Origin: Subtercola boreus
Lineage (GTDB): Bacteria > Actinomycetota > Actinomycetes > Actinomycetales > Microbacteriaceae
Assembly: GCF_003399635.1 (NCBI RefSeq)
Contig: NZ_NBXB01000034.1
Location: forward strand, 1 to 64,000
Reading direction: 5' to 3'
Length of the DNA stretch: 64,000 nt
Part shown: one piece after another, positions 63,040 to 64,000 of the stretch
How the letters are laid out: the number at the start of each line of letters is the position of its first letter
Numbering within the stretch: the stretch's first letter is position 1
Made by a program: the position numbers and the translations under genes
Notes under the pieces: generated by a model
Databases searched by the model: none
The model's input: only the letters and a program-made list of their open reading frames with translations
Told to the model about the DNA's origin: nothing

Positions 63040-63679
63040 GGGTCACCCGCTTCACTCCGGTCGGAACAGTCACGTCGGGCGAGCGGAGGTAGAGCGCTTC
63101 GTCGGGGGCGAAGGGTCCGTTCGAATCGAGCAGGCCGAGAGCGACGACACCGAGCTGCCCGGCCGAGACGTGCGCGCCATCGGTTCTGCGGGCGTGCGGG
63201 TGCGGGAGGTCATCCGGCTTCGACAGGCCCGGCCCCCCGAGCCTCACCGGCACCGTGCCGAGGTCGTAGAGCGACCAGTAGACCTCGTGCCGCCGGGCAT
63301 CCGTCACCACCAGCAGCTCGCCGGTACGGCCATCGGATGCCTCGGCGAACGCGATCGCGTCGTGACTGACCACCGGCAGCACCGGCACGCCCGCCCCCAG
63401 CGCGAACACCCGCGCCGCGGCGATGCCGACCCGGAGCCCGGTGAACGGGCCGGGGCCCATCCCTGCGACGACACCGGTGAGCTCCCGCACCTCGACTCCG
63501 GCCTCCGCGAGCGCCCGTTCGATCAACCGCCCGATCACCTCGGCATGCTTCATCGTGTCGAATCCGTCGGCCTGGCTGAGCACCTGCGGGTTCTGGATGC
63601 CCGCCCCACCCCGCACGACAGCCACGCTGGTGCCTGCCGACGTGTCGATCGCCAGCAGCAGCTCGGATCGGCCGGTCAA
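63035..63679 (-). CDS. tsaB: tRNA threonylcarbamoyladenosine biosynthesis protein TsaB
   Basis: 214 residues. A TsaD-like fold without full catalytic residues: LLLAIDTSAGTSVAVV, TGVVAGMGPGPFTGLRVGIAAARVFALG, and the last conserved block around PDEALYLRSPDV. It scaffolds TsaD and TsaE in t6A synthesis. The start is TTG 63679, overlapping the tsaE stop (TTGA); the longer upstream frame is out of family. GTGA overlap with rimI. Confidence 0.93.
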   Translation of the reverse strand: MTGRSELLLAIDTSAGTSVAVVRGGAGIQNPQVLSQADGFDTMKHAEVIGRLIERALAEAGVEVRELTGVVAGMGPGPFTGLRVGIAAARVFALGAGVPVLPVVSHDAIAFAEASDGRTGELLVVTDARRHEVYWSLYDLGTVPVRLGGPGLSKPDDLPHPHARRTDGAHVSAGQLGVVALGLLDSNGPFAPDEALYLRSPDVTVPTGVKRVTQ

Positions 63680-64000
63680 CTGCGTGCTTCCGTGCCGTCG
63701 AGCGTGCCTCGCCGGTACAGGGTGAGGTGGCGCGGTTCGATGGGCTCGTCGACGTCGGTCTCGCCGGAGTCGGTCTCGCCGGAGTCGGAGTCGCCGGAGC
63801 CCACCGCGGCCCCGTGCGGCCGTTCGATCACGATTTCGAGGTACCCGTCCACCAGGCGTTCGACCATGCCCGAACCCCATTCCACGACCACGATCGAATG
63901 CGCGAAGTCGATGTCGAGGTCGTCGAGCTCCGCCGCGCTGCCGAGCCGGTAGGCGTCGACGTGCACCAGCGGAACCCCGGTCGCCCGATTCGGGTGCGTC
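63676..64000 (-). CDS. tsaE: tRNA threonylcarbamoyladenosine biosynthesis ATPase TsaE, C-terminal part (5' end outside window)
   Basis: The frame is open to the window end and reads THPNRATGVPLVHVDAYRLGSAAELDDLDIDF...SIVVVEWG, the C-terminal half of TsaE, including the conserved HVDAYRL and VVVEWG. The P-loop part is outside. A Gly/Ser/Asp/Glu insert (GSGDSDSGETDSGETD), encoded by a 15-bp tandem repeat, separates the fold from the last strand. TTGA overlap with tsaB. Confidence 0.93.
   Translation of the reverse strand, partial: THPNRATGVPLVHVDAYRLGSAAELDDLDIDFAHSIVVVEWGSGMVERLVDGYLEIVIERPHGAAVGSGDSDSGETDSGETDVDEPIEPRHLTLYRRGTLDGTEARS
63754..63798. repeat. 15-bp tandem repeat inside tsaE
   Basis: Three units based on GTCGGTCTCGCCGGA (63754-63768, 63769-63783; third, 63784-63798, with AG for TC at positions 6-7). 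In frame they give repeated acidic pentapeptides of the SGETD type. Confidence 0.85.

Overview
The window is about 64 kb of high-GC, densely coding chromosomal DNA. Its protein families and gene orders are actinobacterial: DUF6350 (PerM) between sucD and purN; guaB, guaB3 and guaA close together; tsaE-tsaB-rimI-tsaD near groS; a sortase E-type LAxTG surface protein; and many GTG/TTG starts. My best guess is a member of Microbacteriaceae, inferred from protein style rather than a search. I saw no rRNA, tRNA, CRISPR array, prophage or replication origin.

Layout. (1) 1-3611 is a scar: the 3' part of an IS21-family element (istA/istB and its right end) followed by three decaying genes, namely an IS-truncated unknown gene, an AbiEii-like nucleotidyltransferase remnant and an MFS remnant. 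(2) 3659-9225 is an acyl-CoA catabolic locus: carboxylase beta and alpha subunits and a TetR regulator in one overlapping operon, with a convergent acyl-CoA dehydrogenase. The same 16-bp near-palindrome sits in both promoters. (3) 9273-21665 is mixed housekeeping: a Pr6Pr-like membrane protein, two lipoproteins, a 45-aa membrane peptide, aldose epimerase, glyA behind a ZTP riboswitch, a 754-aa sigma factor/anti-sigma/Ig-like fusion, an MFS exporter, nagA, icd, a GNAT enzyme and an alkyltransferase-like protein. (4) 21723-26596 holds a heterodimeric ABC exporter and a membrane-anchored DDAH. (5) 26808-33295 is purH-purN-perM-DUF-sucD-sucC, followed by a surface thioester-type protein, an MpaB-like oxygenase, pcrA and a Bax-inhibitor protein. 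(6) 40066-43808 is a second heterodimeric ABC exporter. (7) 43853-51534 has guaA, DUF3817, SURF1, a K+/H+ antiporter pair, guaB3 and guaB. (8) 51716-57559 is a branched-chain amino acid importer (livHMGF, with livJ convergent). (9) 57645-64000 has rarD, groS under two CIRCE operators, a THUMP-like methyltransferase, two DUF4190 proteins and the tsaD-rimI-tsaB-tsaE operon, which runs off the window.

How parts fit together. The liv importer could feed the carboxylase/dehydrogenase locus if that locus is the leucine/isovalerate pathway, which is an inference. De novo purine synthesis (purN, purH, guaB, guaA) is spread over two clusters, and ZTP sensing at glyA ties one-carbon supply to purine demand. 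The tsa genes supply the tRNA t6A modification. Both ABC exporters have the asymmetric motif pattern of heterodimers with one degenerate ATP site.

The most unusual items are the DDAH with a four-helix membrane anchor, the single-polypeptide sigma/zinc-finger/Ig-like fusion, the LivH permease carrying an extracytoplasmic domain, guaA with a well-placed Shine-Dalgarno before an ATC codon, the paired TetR operators, and an unexplained 18-bp-arm inverted repeat between livF and livJ.
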